Assembly (NCBI GenBank): GCA_037179335.1
Contig: JAKZHN010000020.1
Coordinates: forward strand, 434,001 to 498,000
DNA: 64,000 nucleotides
Direction of reading: 5' to 3'
Source of the DNA: Cyclaneusma minus
Taxonomy: Eukaryota; Ascomycota; Leotiomycetes; Marthamycetales; Marthamycetaceae
The notes under the pieces are model-generated. The model was not told the DNA's origin, searched no databases, and saw only the letters and a list, made by a program, of their open reading frames with translations. The position numbers and the translations under genes are program-made. The number at the start of each line of letters is the position of its first letter. Positions within the stretch are counted from its first letter, which is position 1. Positions 12,648 through 24,125 of this stretch are shown one piece after another.

Positions 12648-14113
12648 TTAAGCAGTCTCCTTAGGCCGCTGTTCCTCAAGGGACATGCGTTTCAGGCCCT
12701 CCACAGCCTCCCTGTCCTCCTTATCCATTTTCTCCTTCGGAGCCCCAGCCCGTTTCTCAACCTCCTCCAATTCCCGTAATTTCTTCCTGGTCTCTTCGGC
12801 CTCCAGCACCTTCGCCTTCTCCTCCTCCTTCCTCTTCTCCTCCAGCTCCATCTTCTCCAACTCGTCATCCAGCTCCGCCTCATCCACAGCAGCAGCAGCA
12901 TCTCTGCCCGGCTCAGCAATAACATTGCCCACCTCGTCCGTCTGCTGCATCTGGTCGTGCAAGTTATCAATCACTTGCTCCACCCTCTCCACACCACCCA
13001 CCTCCTTATTCAGACTCTTCAGCGCATTAGCACTTGCATCCATCACTCTAACTAGCTCAACCTGGTCTGCCGCCTGCTCAATCTTCGTGTATACTTCTTC
13101 CAGCTGGCCTAACGTTGCGCTGCGTTTCTCGAGCGTCGTTTCGGCTAGCTTCTTCGAGCGCAGAACGGCCATTGCTGCCGTGCGGTTTTTCCGCGCTACG
13201 GCCGCTTTGGCTTCCACACCCAGCGCATCGACGCGTTTCGTCAGGGTGCCGATTTGAGCTTCGAGGTCTTTGATGAGCGATTTCAGGGATGCTATGGCGG
13301 CATCTTCTTCCGTGATAGCAGAAGGTAGCATATCCTCCTCAGCCTTCAGTTTCACGGTCTGTCCGTCATAAGCCAGTAGCCCCTTATCCCTACTCGAATA
13401 CTTCAAAAATATCTCCATGTCGCTGTCTGAGAAGCGGACTGATTCGTTCAGCACCTTCCCAAACTGCTGCTTGAACATTGCTTTGGTAAAGATCCTATCG
13501 GTACGTGACGATAAAGCAAGTGTCCGCTTGGCGAATTCCTGGGTAGCGATTTCGAGGTTGGGGAGGACGACCATCTTGCCAACGGGCAGCTTGTCTTCGT
13601 CCCCTGCTGAGGTCGAGACGCCTACGATCCCGAGCTGTCGCAGACCCCAAGCTAGCACTTTCCAGGGCACAGAACCCCAGGAACTACTGTAAATGCTGTT
13701 CTTCGCAGCGAGAAAATCGGCCACGGGCATCATGGAGCGGTTTTCGATGCCGCTGTGGATGGCCGTGCCTAGGGCCAGCGGCCGGCCCCATTCTTTCGTC
13801 TCGAGGGCGCGTAGCAGCTCGGCATCTATGCGGATGGAGAGGAGGTCGGGGGAGGCGGAGGAGGGGGGAAGTTGGCCGGCAAGAGCGGCGTGGGAGAGGG
13901 CGGAGAGCCAGGCGGAGATATTGGCGGTGTAGCCATCGGGGTTGGTGGTGCGGATGGTGCGGAAGTCGGAGTAGAGGGCGGCTAGGCGGTTGCTGGGGGT
14001 TTGTTAGATTTTTGAGAAGGAGAAAAGATGTAAAAGGGTACTAGTAGTTTAGATATATCTTACCTCCGGAACTTGTCCTCGTTCGAGCGGAGGAACGAGA
14101 GGAGTTCACTCAT
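12648..14113 (-). CDS. SNF7-family ESCRT-III protein, CHMP7-like
   Basis: Exons on the minus strand are 14113-14064 and 13992-12648, giving 464 aa. Exon 1 encodes the start MSELLSFLRSNEDKF and joins exon 2 in phase 2. The N-terminal half resembles the winged-helix-like region of CHMP7. The C-terminal half is the Snf7 core: long, charged amphipathic helices (VARKNRTAAMAVLRSKKLAE, LEEVYTKIEQAADQVELVRV) followed by an acidic, Glu/Lys-rich autoinhibitory-type tail. In animals and yeast (Chm7) this protein seeds ESCRT-III at the nuclear envelope for resealing and nuclear pore surveillance; that role here is by homology. It shares a 605-bp head-to-head promoter with SEN34. Confidence 0.88.
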
Positions 14114-14718
14114 GGTGAAGATCGGGGTTGGCCAAACATCTGCGGATAGCCAGATCTACGAAATAGCTGAAAGCGACGGTTGATAAGGGCCAGCTGTATT
14201 CCACTTGAGCATCGCCTATTCTAGGCAGAAACATGAGTTTATGAATCTCAAAGAGAAGGTGACGCGGGGATCCATCAAATTCGAGAGCGACGCGCCCGTT
14301 ATCTCAACCTACCTTATCGGCTTCTTCAGGCCTGAGGCCCAGGCGCGCACGGACCATCTCGAAAATTCTACCTAGACCCTGATTTTCGCGCACAGCTTCA
14401 GCTCCAACTCTCCATTTATTTCACCATCCTGTGCTGTCTCTCCACCACAAGACAGCACCCACACTTGAGGTAAGCCAGCTCCCATCTTTCCTTTACGAGG
14501 ACTCAGTCCTGTCGATATGATTAAGAAACCGATCTGTCAATCCCCTGAGACATTTCAATGATGTTACAAATTTCTATGTTTTAATTCATGATCCATCGCA
14601 CAACCACCTACTGCTCTACTCCTCTCAGAAGAAGAAACACCTGCTGACCAGTCAACTTCTGAAGACAGATCTCTCACCGCCTCTCCAGATCGTCGTCCGT
14701 GTCGGCTAGCTGGTCAAA
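14114..14718. promoter_or_regulatory. Shared promoter region between CHMP7-like and SEN34
   Basis: This 605-bp gap separates two divergent start codons and must contain both promoters. A GGTAAGCC donor-like site at about 14469 suggests a possible 5'-UTR intron in the SEN34 transcript. No clear TATA box is seen. Confidence 0.5.
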
Positions 14719-15636
14719 ATGCCACAAGCCACCGACGTACAGGAGCCCATCGCGATCTCGCAGATTGCCGGCCACTATTTGCTATTCGACATCAATGTCG
14801 TTACTTACCTGCGCAGAGCCCATCACATCTGCGGTGTCCTCATAGGCAGTCTCCCACAAGTGCCCAGCCAAAATGTCTTCCTGGGCTTGCCGCTCGAGCT
14901 GATGCCCGAAGAAGCCAAGTTGCTGGTTGAGAAGGGCATCGCATACATTGTGGACGACACTGCCTGGCACAGCCGAAAGTTCAATGGCACCGATGCTGCT
15001 GAACGGCACAGATACGCTGAACAGTTGCGCGAGCAGGGCATGAGAGCCAAAAGGGCCGCTGAAGCAACGAACAAGAAGAAGCGCGACAAGAAGCTAGCAC
15101 AGATTGGAAGGTTGCAAGAGGAAGCAAATGTCAAGTCTAGCTCCACTGGCGAGGATGCGGGCGTGGACGAGAATGCTTCCGAAGCTTCATTCTTCAGTGG
15201 AAAGACTTCGACGTTGCCCTTGAAGAAAGCAAAGCTAGCTGCTGAGCCATATGCAATCACACCGACAGCCACCGAGTCCCCCTTCTCTGCCCCCCCAGAA
15301 ACCGCATTGCAACAACTCCCACACGTCCTAAAATCATATCCTCTATACAAGCACTTACATTCCCAGAATTACTTTTCTACGCCCGGCCTGAGATTCGGTT
15401 GCGACTACACCGTATACCCGGGTGATCCATTGCGTTTCCACAGCCATTTCGTTGCGGTCGGCTACGAGTGGGACCAGGAAATGTCACTGATGGAGGTCAT
15501 TGGAGGTGGCCGTCTGGGTACAGGCACGAAGAAGGGTTTCCTCATCGGTGGAGAGGACTTGTCCAAGAAGGCCTCAGGTGAAGAGGAGGGCAAGGATAAT
15601 GTGAGAACTTTCTGTATTGAGTGGGGTGGTATGTAG
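14719..15636 (+). CDS. SEN34: tRNA-splicing endonuclease catalytic subunit SEN34
   Basis: A single exon encodes 305 aa. The C-terminal third is the tRNA intron endonuclease domain with the catalytic triad pattern: tyrosine in GCDYTVYPGDPLRF (about aa 229-231), histidine in FHSHFVAVGY (H241/H243), and lysine in GTKKGFLIGG. The N-terminal domain (ISQIAGHYLLFDINVVTYLR, LPLELMPEEAKLLVE) is also typical of Sen34. In the SEN heterotetramer this subunit cleaves the 3' splice site of pre-tRNA introns. The middle section (about aa 95-190) is Lys/Ala-rich and likely disordered. A 19-bp degenerate tandem array begins 120 bp after the stop. Confidence 0.95.
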   Translation: MPQATDVQEPIAISQIAGHYLLFDINVVTYLRRAHHICGVLIGSLPQVPSQNVFLGLPLELMPEEAKLLVEKGIAYIVDDTAWHSRKFNGTDAAERHRYAEQLREQGMRAKRAAEATNKKKRDKKLAQIGRLQEEANVKSSSTGEDAGVDENASEASFFSGKTSTLPLKKAKLAAEPYAITPTATESPFSAPPETALQQLPHVLKSYPLYKHLHSQNYFSTPGLRFGCDYTVYPGDPLRFHSHFVAVGYEWDQEMSLMEVIGGGRLGTGTKKGFLIGGEDLSKKASGEEEGKDNVRTFCIEWGGM

Positions 15637-15756
15637 CACCGCCATGGAATTCAGATATAGCATTGCTAGCTGCTCAAGTAAGAGCTTGACCGTATCACAC
15701 TTCTTAATTTCGTGCTTTCCAATTCCTTTCAGTTGCCAGATTTGTTCCACGATGAT

Positions 15757-15870
15757 TTGGTTATTCCCAGTTACCTGGAGTTTTCCTAATCCTCTGGTCG
15801 ATTCCTAGTCCTTTGGTTTATCCCCAAGTGCTTAGGTTGGCCTCAATCATCCGGATTAATTCTCGTTACT
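15757..15870. repeat. Degenerate 19-bp tandem array, about six units, 3' of SEN34
   Basis: Six successive units of about 19 bp start at 15757, 15776, 15795, 15814, 15833 and 15852. The units are diverged but share a TGG start followed by a T/C-rich TTCC or ATCCCCAA core; the best conserved unit is 15814-15832. Spacing of the core is 19, 19, 18, 19 and 20 bp. The array sits in the likely 3' UTR or just beyond SEN34. It resembles in unit length and core sequence the array at 27058-27193. Confidence 0.6.
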
Positions 15871-16126
15871 CTGTTCGAAGTGTGTGTATGTACAGAATTG
15901 GTGAACCCATTATTGGTTCGCCGTCATCACCAGCGTAGGTCTATCACCCGCTAGCTGGATGCGTATCAAAGAATGGCTATGCCATGCGATACCATGAGCA
16001 TCAAGATATCTTTCCCTAGTTCCCAGCTCCTGTAAACGTCGCGCCTGGAACAAAATACCCGCCAACGCCATGCCAGTTCTCTTGACACATTCCTTGCCTC
16101 CCATAAAGAATGAACGCCCGCTCAGC

Positions 16127-19100
16127 CTAGGGTGCAAAGATTCTACTGAAGCTGTTGACGTCTCTGCGACAGCAAGGACACTTGTCAAAGTTCTTCATCG
16201 CAAGCGTAACCCGGCAATCTGTACAGCGTCAGAGGGATAACTTCCGCTTTCGATTGTCTCGGAGTTGACAGAAAGGGGAAAGGGGGAAAAGGGGGAAGCA
16301 ACATACCGTCGCAAAGACTCAAGCACCGACAAGGCCACAAAATGACACTCCTCGGCGCACTTTGGCAGACCACGCATTGTGGTCCGCCCTCGCCCAAACC
16401 CGCTGCACCAGCAGCCCATGAATCCGCCGATGAAGACGCAGCCCTGCGCTTCGCCTGCTCCCGTTTAGTTATAATCAACTGTTCCAAGATTTGGGCCTCC
16501 TCCTCAGGCATCATCTTCTCCCGCATTGACGAAGAAGCAGAGGAGCCGGATGCAGTGGCATGGGCATTACTGGCTGGGCGATAGCGAACGTTCGAGGTAA
16601 GGACCTTTGAGCGCTCACTCAGCTGCTGGGCCGCGTACTGCGAGCGTGTCATAGTCCGCGTGCTCGTAAGATGGGCAGCCAGAGCGCGTGCCTCTTCTTC
16701 CTCCGCTCTCGTTTTCGGTGCCAGGAGGCGGGCGAGCTGGACGGGGTCGAGTCCTGGGCCATCGTCTGGGGTGGCTTCTCGGGAGAAATGAGGATGGCCT
16801 TGAGTTGGGGTTCGTTCGCCGTCGTCGAAGCTGCGGTCACTTTCCCATCCGTCGTCTGTGGTTGAGACCACGCTCGTATTGTCGATATCCGACTCGTCGT
16901 TTTCGTGCTGCGGTGGCACGAAGTTGCCGCTTCCGTCTTTGTCTCCCCAGTAGCCACCTGCTTTCCACCAGCCGTAGAGATCTTCGTCAAGGTCTCTCGC
17001 GTCCTGACCGTGTAGTCTATTTCGCATCTCGGCTTCAACATCGACTTTGCCATCTACAGGTAGGGTCATTTCGCCGTTTTTGCCAATAAGCCAGAACTTC
17101 AGCTCCTCCTGGGGTTTGCTCGCTTCTTTATCGTCCCTTTTCTTCTTTGGTGCTTGAATCCAGCGGGAAAGCCAGATCGGAGCACGAAGTCCCAGCTTGC
17201 CAAGTAAGGCCACTGTCAGAGTAATTGCCCAATGTAGTCCCAGTCGTGCGATGCCTTTGAATAGTGCACCGGCCATGATCCAGCGACCAGTTCGCTCGGT
17301 AGCACCCACTCCGTCTCGGATGAGACCATCGCTTGTTGGTATCTTGCGCGCCGCCTCTGTCTTTCTCTCTCGAAGGAGGGGGTTTGTGCCGTTTGACCGA
17401 TCTACCGAATGTATGAAGAGACCGACGCCACCATCGGTAATTCCATCTCCGTTATCGTCGAGGCTTCGAAAGTTTGGCCCTAGCCAGCGCACACCTTGTT
17501 CCTCGATCTCCCGCAATCGATCTTCCTCCAGCCATGTTCTCTCCAAGACCCGCACTCCTCTACTTTCATTGAGAAAGACAGCTTCGGATGCCATCGTCAA
17601 TAGAAAGAATCCCGTTTTGAGGAGAGCCGTATAAAAGTCCTGAAATCTGCTGATCCTTATTTGGGATAGTGGTACGCTGGCCTGCATATTGTCGTGTGCG
17701 ATCCGGAGTCTTTGCATGAACGACTGTGGGGGATTCTCCCCTGGTTGAGATGCCAAAGCTGCTAATACCACTGCGGCTGCGTAGATAGCAGCACATATGA
17801 GAATACCGACAAGAACAACGGCGTGTGGAATGAAACCGATAATGCAGACGGTGGGGAACCTGAGCAAGTTATGGTAGGATGCGTCGTCCTTCCAGAGACT
17901 GGCAGCCATAGTACCCATAAAACAGAGACCCCAGACTCCAGTATTAAAGAGTCTGTATCGTCCTTGTACATCAAATATTCCCAGAATATGGCTTGTCAAG
18001 TGATTCATGGCCGAGAAAAAGCCAACCATCAAGACTTCGGGGTGCGTATTGATCTTATTCATGATCCTGGAGCGATTGAAAGCAACTTCCGCTTTGGACT
18101 CATGCGTGCCTGATACATATTGGGCAAGCTCCAGCTGCGAAAGGATGGCGTTGTCGGCCTCTGCAAAAGCAAGGGAGTGTTCAAAGAGGGTCATGCCTGT
18201 TTCGGCAGCTAGAAGCCTCCCTTGCATTGCGCAAGACACTGACTCAACGGCATGGCTAAACTAAATAGATGTCAGCATTGTCTGAAGGAACAAAAGTCTC
18301 GGGCGGACAGAAGGCACTGTCATGAAAAGGGGTAGAGGTATAATCGAAATCTCAGCAATGCCGAGTTCTCCCCCCTTTTTCAATGACAAGAAACGTAAGA
18401 ATAGCTCTTGTAGATTATTACAAGGTAGGACTCATGCCGGTGATGTTACCATAGTGCACTAGCACTCGGTCTCACACCCAAGAACGCCCCAGTCCGCAGC
18501 ATGACTTTCTTTTAGAAGTTATGAAACGTGAAGTTTGGCAGCTCTATGTCGCCCAATCCAAGTATGACTTACACAAAAGGTTTTGAAAAGCGGCCATAAC
18601 AGCGGCAGTGATCCGGACAGTGTCAGTTGCTTCTTGGTACCAGTATCTTCTGTCTCTGCACTTGGTATCATATTAACAGCCCGGCATGAGTCTTCGTCGG
18701 AAGCCCCAAGCAGCAAGGTTGAGCTGACTGTATTCAGGAAGGGACTGTTCTGAACAAATAGAAAGTCGGACGGGACCCTCGAAGAGTTATGCCAACGCAG
18801 CTCAGGGAAATCTGGAGATGTCTGGCATTGAATCGATTGTAACAACGAGCGGCACTGGATCCCAAGAAGTATGATGGGCACGATTCGGAGCAGAAGGCGG
18901 ATGTTCCATTTGAGAGCAACTGGGCGTCTGCTGGAGGCGAAGACGGTGGTGCGGTTGAGGACTATGGCGATGAAAATACACCCCAGAGCCCACTTGCTGG
19001 TAGCATAGCCCATCATGTTCGAAATGCTTCGTATGCTCTCCATCGAGAAGCGTGACGCCATACCAGCTCCCTGGTCACCCGCCCCAACCAGTGCATCTTC

Positions 19101-19448
19101 GCCGGTTCGCAGGATTACCTGAGCAATGGGAGCGCCGGATGTTATGATAGCCTCGAGTTGTCCGGTACTGGTAGCCTGGGCGATCTCCCGTTGTCCAAAG
19201 CGCATGTTCAAGATGTTGTCTACAGCCTCGGGTACCGTTCCAAAGGCGAAGGATCCCAATTTCATGACCATACGAGGACCCGCGAGTGCCAGATCGGTGA
19301 CGGAGGGAGCGTATTGGGTCAGGTTTCCAGCTCTAGCTGTCCAGGATGCGATGTCGGATTTGGCGGCCATATTGACGGCTTCTGCTACTGCGACTGTCGC
19401 GGTGCTGGCTGCACCGGCCGCAGCAACAGAGCTTGCTTGTGTAGCCAT
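16127..19448 (-). CDS. Polytopic membrane RING-finger E3 ubiquitin ligase, Asi1/Asi3-like
   Basis: Exons on the minus strand are 19448-18573, 18260-16307 and 16218-16127. They sum to exactly 974 codons (973 aa). The first intron is 312 bp, long for this window. There are at least five hydrophobic segments (around WALGCIFIAIVLN, LLLRIVPIILLGI, VWGLCFMGTMAA, IIGFIPHAVVLVGILICAA and TGFFLLTMASEAVF). A long acidic, Ser-rich cytosolic or nucleoplasmic region follows. The extreme C-terminus is a cysteine-rich RING (CVVCQSAP, WPCRCLSLCDDC, CPCCRR). Yeast Asi1/Asi3 have the same design, with several membrane spans then a C-terminal RING. They work at the inner nuclear membrane in protein quality control and amino-acid sensing. 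That location is an inference here. The RING is split by the last intron, so its second half is visible only after splicing. Confidence 0.8.
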
Positions 19449-20380
19449 TGGGGAGAAGGCTGGCCGGTGTTGCGTTTGTCGACTAAGCAGGTGGGGATGG
19501 AGGGGACATGGCAGACAGGAAGGTCACAAAAGAAGAGGGAGCTTCTTTAGGGTGCAAGGTCGGCCCGCTCGCTCTGTCTTTGGCCGGTCAGAGCTGTTGC
19601 TTGCCCTCTCCTTATGTATGTTTGCCGTGGGTCGCAGTATATCCGTGAATGTGCTTGTTGAATGTCGATGTCGGGACATACATGTGTTCCAGAACATTGA
19701 ATCCGACAGCTCCACGGTGCCTCGGGCGCGCTAGGCTTACATGGGCCGTGCACTTAAGGCGCTCCATGCTTGAGCTTCTCGAAGGTGAGATTATTGAATC
19801 TCAAAACATACATGTACCTATTAAAGACAACCCAATTTTCTTATAAGCTTGCGTTTCCACTTCCATTGAACGTCCGCGTCCTGAAACAACACGAATATCC
19901 TTGGTCTGCCATTCCTGGTATCTCACAATCTTGCTTTCAACTGAGCTAGACAGGCACAAGTTATACCCTTTTCTTTCTTTCCCAGGCAGTGTTCAAGGTT
20001 GCACTTTTCTGTCTGCTCGAATCAAAGTCAGGTCGAGGTCTTTAATTGAGCGTCATGTCCAAGTGGATGAGTACAGGTACCCATCACCGCTTCTTTCTTC
20101 TTGTAAGGGCGGTTAGGAAATGGTGTTCCAAATATCCCGATTACTGTTTCTTTTCAATTCTCCCAGGTTCATTTACTGCACAATTTCTGACTTCATTCAC
20201 AAAACCGAAGGGCAGAGACAGGCTGTTTATTGTCCAAAACTCGGACTTGATATTATATTTCCAACTCTATATGCTGATTCCCGCTTCGCTAATGCTTTTG
20301 AACCAATATACAGAACAGGTACGACGCAAACTATTTACAGACGAACAGGAACCACTACACCTTCAGCCGGACGAAGACAT
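19449..20380. other. Intergenic region
   Basis: This holds the promoter of the RING gene on the right of its start and the 3' flank of the small secreted-protein gene. Short ORFs have no recognisable motif. One TACATGTA palindrome lies at 19809-19816. Nothing else is recognised. Confidence 0.4.
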
Positions 20381-20902
20381 CTAAGCAGGGATGTCGGAGG
20401 TGATCAGATCGGTCTGCTCCTCGTGGATGGTGACGTCGGCGGCGGTGAAGTCGGAGCCAGAGTTGGTGGGAATCTCGGTCTTGACGAGAGGTGCGGAGCC
20501 GTTGAGCTGGACAATGGCCTCGGTCTGGTAGAGCTTGCGGGAGACGTAGATGGCTGCGGGGGGTTGTTAGCTTGCGAGACTCTCATGTGAAGATTGCAGG
20601 TGGAAAGACTTACTGCTCAGGTTGGTGTTGGTGGTGAACTTGACAGCGTCGTTGTCCTTGCAAGGGAAGTAGGGTTGGTCAGGGCCAATAATCTGGTCGC
20701 TGAGGGTGGCGTAGCAGACGACGGTGCCGGGAATGTTGTCGTCGGTCAGGTTGAACTCGATGTAGGTGTTGGAGGGGTCGAGGACACCCTTGATGTCGGT
20801 GAGGGTCCAGTTACCCCAGTCGAGGTCACGGGCTTGAGTGGGAGCGGCAGCAGCGAGGCCGAGGAGAGGAGCAGCGACGGCGAGGACCTTGGCGGCGAAC
20901 AT
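20381..20902 (-). CDS. Small secreted protein, 153 aa, unknown function
   Basis: Exons on the minus strand are 20902-20614 and 20553-20381, with an exact 154-codon sum. The protein starts with a classic signal peptide (MFAAKVLAVAAPLLGLAAAA) and cleavage is likely near APTQA. The mature protein of about 134 aa has only two cysteines (VVCYAT and YFPCKD), possibly one disulfide. It is rich in Thr/Asp with several N-glycosylation sequons (NWT, NLT and NGS). No family is recognised. Its size and strong signal peptide fit the many small extracellular proteins of ascomycetes. Codons strongly favour C at third positions, which suggests high expression. A TATATAAC box lies about 150 bp upstream. Confidence 0.8.
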
Positions 20903-22833
20903 GTTTGCTGAGTTGGTTGATGGAGTGGAAGTAAAGTTGATAGGAGAGTAGAGATGGTAGAGCGAGAGGCTTGGATAGTTGGCTTTGCTTGATAGGAAAG
21001 TAGCGAGTGGATGTGTGACTGGAATGGTACTACAGAGCTGCCGTCAACGGTTGTTATATACTTGTTGCTGGTACATAGGAGCATGGCCTAGGATACGAGC
21101 TTTCTAAGTTCTCGGAGATGATGAAAGCAGGTCATTCTCGATCGCATATGCCGCAGCGTGGCCAAAGCGAGTCATTTTGCTGACTTGCTTGGCAGCAGCT
21201 ACCCCTGACCTATTTTAAATACGAGCATTCCACTTATGATCGACTCCTGACTGGAGCAAAAGCACCCATGCCCTGGGGGACTGACGGGTCTTCCTTGTTA
21301 TCCGCAATTCCGCAGCCCGTTGGCGTATGTTGCGGAGGCTTCGATATTGATGGAAACCGTTAACCGTTAGTCGGGAGAGGCGCAGTGCCGGTGATGGTGC
21401 TAGCTCTCCCGAGTCCCGAACTCTACCCCAAAAATAAAATACATTCATGTTGTGTGGACCGGCAGACTCCAGCATACATGTAGCTTAATACATATACCCC
21501 GTCTCTCGTCCAATCATCGCCATCACGACCTTTCTTTTTGACTTTCTTCCGAATCAGAGAAGCAAAGCGGTCAACCACTCGAGAGTCATTCAAGATGTTG
21601 CTGCTACGGGCCGCTGCCAACCTTCGTGACATACATGTAGGTTGTATGTCAATCGTTTCATCCAAGCGTGGCTGGGAGCTTGGCTCAGAATCAGGGTCCT
21701 GCCAACTCGGGCCGGGTCCAGAAGGAGGCTCAGCATGGCTTGGCGTGCTAATTGATGCCATTTTCTGAATGCCGATGGCCGCAGCAGCAGCTCGTGTTAT
21801 GCGCTATATCCCCACAAAACACCCGTATAGGTTTGTAGCTAGTGCGGATATACATAGACATGACCCAAAACATCATGTTTCCGTTTCCTGATCTTGATCT
21901 TGAGGTCATGTTAAGCTCGAGCGGTGACCTTAAGATCGACGCCGAATCCATCAAGCTTGATTTTCGGCCTTTCGGGGTTTTTCCCAGACTGGAGATTTCG
22001 AAACTCGGGGGTCCGCATGAATCATTCTTCTTTCATGTAGGTTTGAGGTTTCGCAACAACACGGGCCGTCCTTCCTACACACCCTTTTCCTTGCATGTAG
22101 ACAGAGCCTCAATAAAAAATAAATCCCTGGAAGATTTCTAGGTGGGTATACGATTTTAAGCTCATTTTAAAGTTCAAGAGGTTATCGATTGTCAGCCCTA
22201 AATCAGATTGAGGCTGCCGATCTCCATCCCTTTGGGGCTAGATCCGGTCGAGGTTGTTGTTCCTTCCGTCGACGGATGGCGGGGCTGCATCATCCGTGCT
22301 CCCGGATTGTGTTGACATGAACCATTGACCAGCCTCCAGGAACCTCATCCAAGCCTCCGTACCTACCTCAAGCTTTGCGGCTACATGTAACGTGCCATCA
22401 TCGAATCTTCTTGTGAATAGACCTCGATCCCGACAGCCGGGTTCCTTCAGTATGAGCATTAGGGTCAACGTGTGTCATAGAAACCATGAATATCCTCGTT
22501 GTGCTATTCTTGATATTCGTCATCCCGCTTGTCCTTCTCACTGGCACGTACGTATCCTGCCCGTTGCACTAGACTTAAGCTAACAATGCCTGACAGCCTG
22601 GCTTGTGTTGTCTTCGTGTCTGGGGAACAACGTACGTCGTAGTATCGCGGGTGTCTCCATCAACCCGAGGGAAGCCTTGTTCGATCGGAATTACCTGAGG
22701 GCCGTCACGTCGAACGGTCAAGGAGGCTGGAACCAACTTGACATGGAGATGGAAGACCTCGACCCAGTCATGTCCGGCCATTCAAGTGACGAATAGCAAG
22801 ATTTCAGCTTTCAATCATGTTGACTCGGCTCTA
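20903..22833. other. Gene-poor stretch between the secreted protein and ELP4
   Basis: There is no gene I can support over 1.9 kb. Three weak candidates exist. A minus-strand ORF lies at 21423-21761 (start MASISTPSHAEPPSG). A plus-strand ORF lies at 21842-22141. A plus-strand hydrophobic start at 22486 looks like a signal peptide, but its possible splices (donor 22548 or 22552, acceptor before 22597) give only 35-55 aa products. Three TACATGTA palindromes occur here (21475, 21632, 22382). Any of the ORFs could be an orphan gene or noise. Confidence 0.4.
21053..21060 (-). promoter_or_regulatory. TATA box of the small secreted-protein gene
   Basis: TATATAAC reads on the minus strand about 150 bp upstream of the ATG at 20902. 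Spacing to the start codon is compatible with a short 5' leader. Confidence 0.45.
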
Positions 22834-24125
22834 TCAGAATTCGACTTCGACTTTCGTCGCCTTGCCCTCACCAACCTCCAAACCCCCTTGCTGGGCCTCG
22901 GAGTCTCCCTCCACCGGCGGCAGACTATACGGCTTGATCACAAGCCCCTTTCGTCTACTGAGCGTAAAAGCAAGATCGTTTCCAAACTCGCCCATCTCGC
23001 CTCCGCCGCCCTTCTCGTGGAAGATGGGCAGTTGGTGGATTTTCAGAATGCCTTGTGGATGTTCTTCTTGGGCGGAAGAAGATCCTGACATGTTGCTTGT
23101 CTGGACCACACCCTGCTGGGATGGGAACGGCGTGAGTTCAATAACTCCGTCGCTCAGAAGCTCGGCAAAGCGTGTCAGTCCTGTAGCACGGGGATAGAGC
23201 GCTGTGGGATATGTGATCATGGCGGTTAGTTGGGAAGGGTATTGGCGAAGCAGAGCTCGAAGAGCATGGAGGAATTGCAAGAGGTTTTCAGGTCTCGAGG
23301 AAGATGGTGGGAATGCTGCTGGAGATAGAATGGTTGGGATGATAATTCGGTGGATGGTAGTTGGCGGCGACTTCGCTAGTTCGGTGCTGAGATGCTTGAT
23401 AAAAGTCGTGAATGGCGACTGAGAATCCGAGGCTCTAGGTCCCGTGGGTGGGAAAAGGGGCACTTGGATAAATCTTAGCGGAGAAGGTGTGGGCAGAGTC
23501 ATCCGTTTGCTGAGGTCGAAATCGTGACAGAAGATACCCGTCTCTCCGCTTCCAGTAGGCGAAGAGCCTTGCGGAGATCTACCTGCAGTTCTTTCTGGAA
23601 CGTGGGTCAGCTTTTCAGCCCAACGAAGTGGAGTAAATATCCATGGACAGGCCATTGAATACGGTTACGTGAAATGAACGTACCTATCCCGGGACCACTG
23701 CCAAACTCCCCCAGTCTCTCGTATCTCCAAGCAATCTTCATCTTCTCCCCCTCCACCCCACTGCCACCTCTTGACCGCTTCTCATCCGGCGCCGCCAGCC
23801 CAGGCAGCTCTCTTCCCCAAGCTTCATGAGCTCCGAAAACGTGTATCACATGACCTTGGGTGATGCCTTCAGAAGCATAGTACCTCAGTAAAGCGCCTCC
23901 AAAATCCGTCGTACCGGTCTCTTCGATCAGAATTGATGTTCCGAGAGCTAAGCCAGCGTGACCTCCAAGTACCGAATCGAGAGACCGCGTGCCGGTCGAG
24001 GTTGTCGGTCGGCCATCGAGGGGTGAGGGACGGACGCCGGGGATGAAGGTTTTTTCTGTGGGAGTGGAGGCTGGTGATGCGGCACCGAGGGAGGATACCC
24101 CTATGTTTCTTTTGCGGAATGACAT
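22834..24125 (-). CDS. ELP4: Elongator complex subunit 4
   Basis: Exons on the minus strand are 24125-23684 and 23594-22834, giving 400 aa. The start MSFRKRNIGVSSLG and the following PGVRPSPLDGRPTTSTGTRS block are typical of Elp4 (PAXNEB family). A RecA-like core follows (SLDSVLGGHAGLALGTSILI, LLRYYASEGITQGHVIHVFG), without a proper Walker A lysine, as in other Elp4 proteins. Elp4 with Elp5 and Elp6 forms the hexameric ring of Elongator, needed for wobble-uridine modification of tRNAs. The joined region GIERTAGRSPQGS shows the intron is phase 1. It lies head-to-head with the acireductone dioxygenase gene. Confidence 0.93.

Noticed and set aside
12685..13257. 190-codon plus-strand Ser/Ala-rich ORF
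   Set aside because: Antisense to the Glu/Lys-rich helices of the CHMP7-like gene, which produce Ser/Phe-rich shadows.
22486..22796. Signal-peptide-like start with a possible small secreted product
   Set aside because: The donor and acceptor choices give three different frames and only short tails; no frame is favoured.
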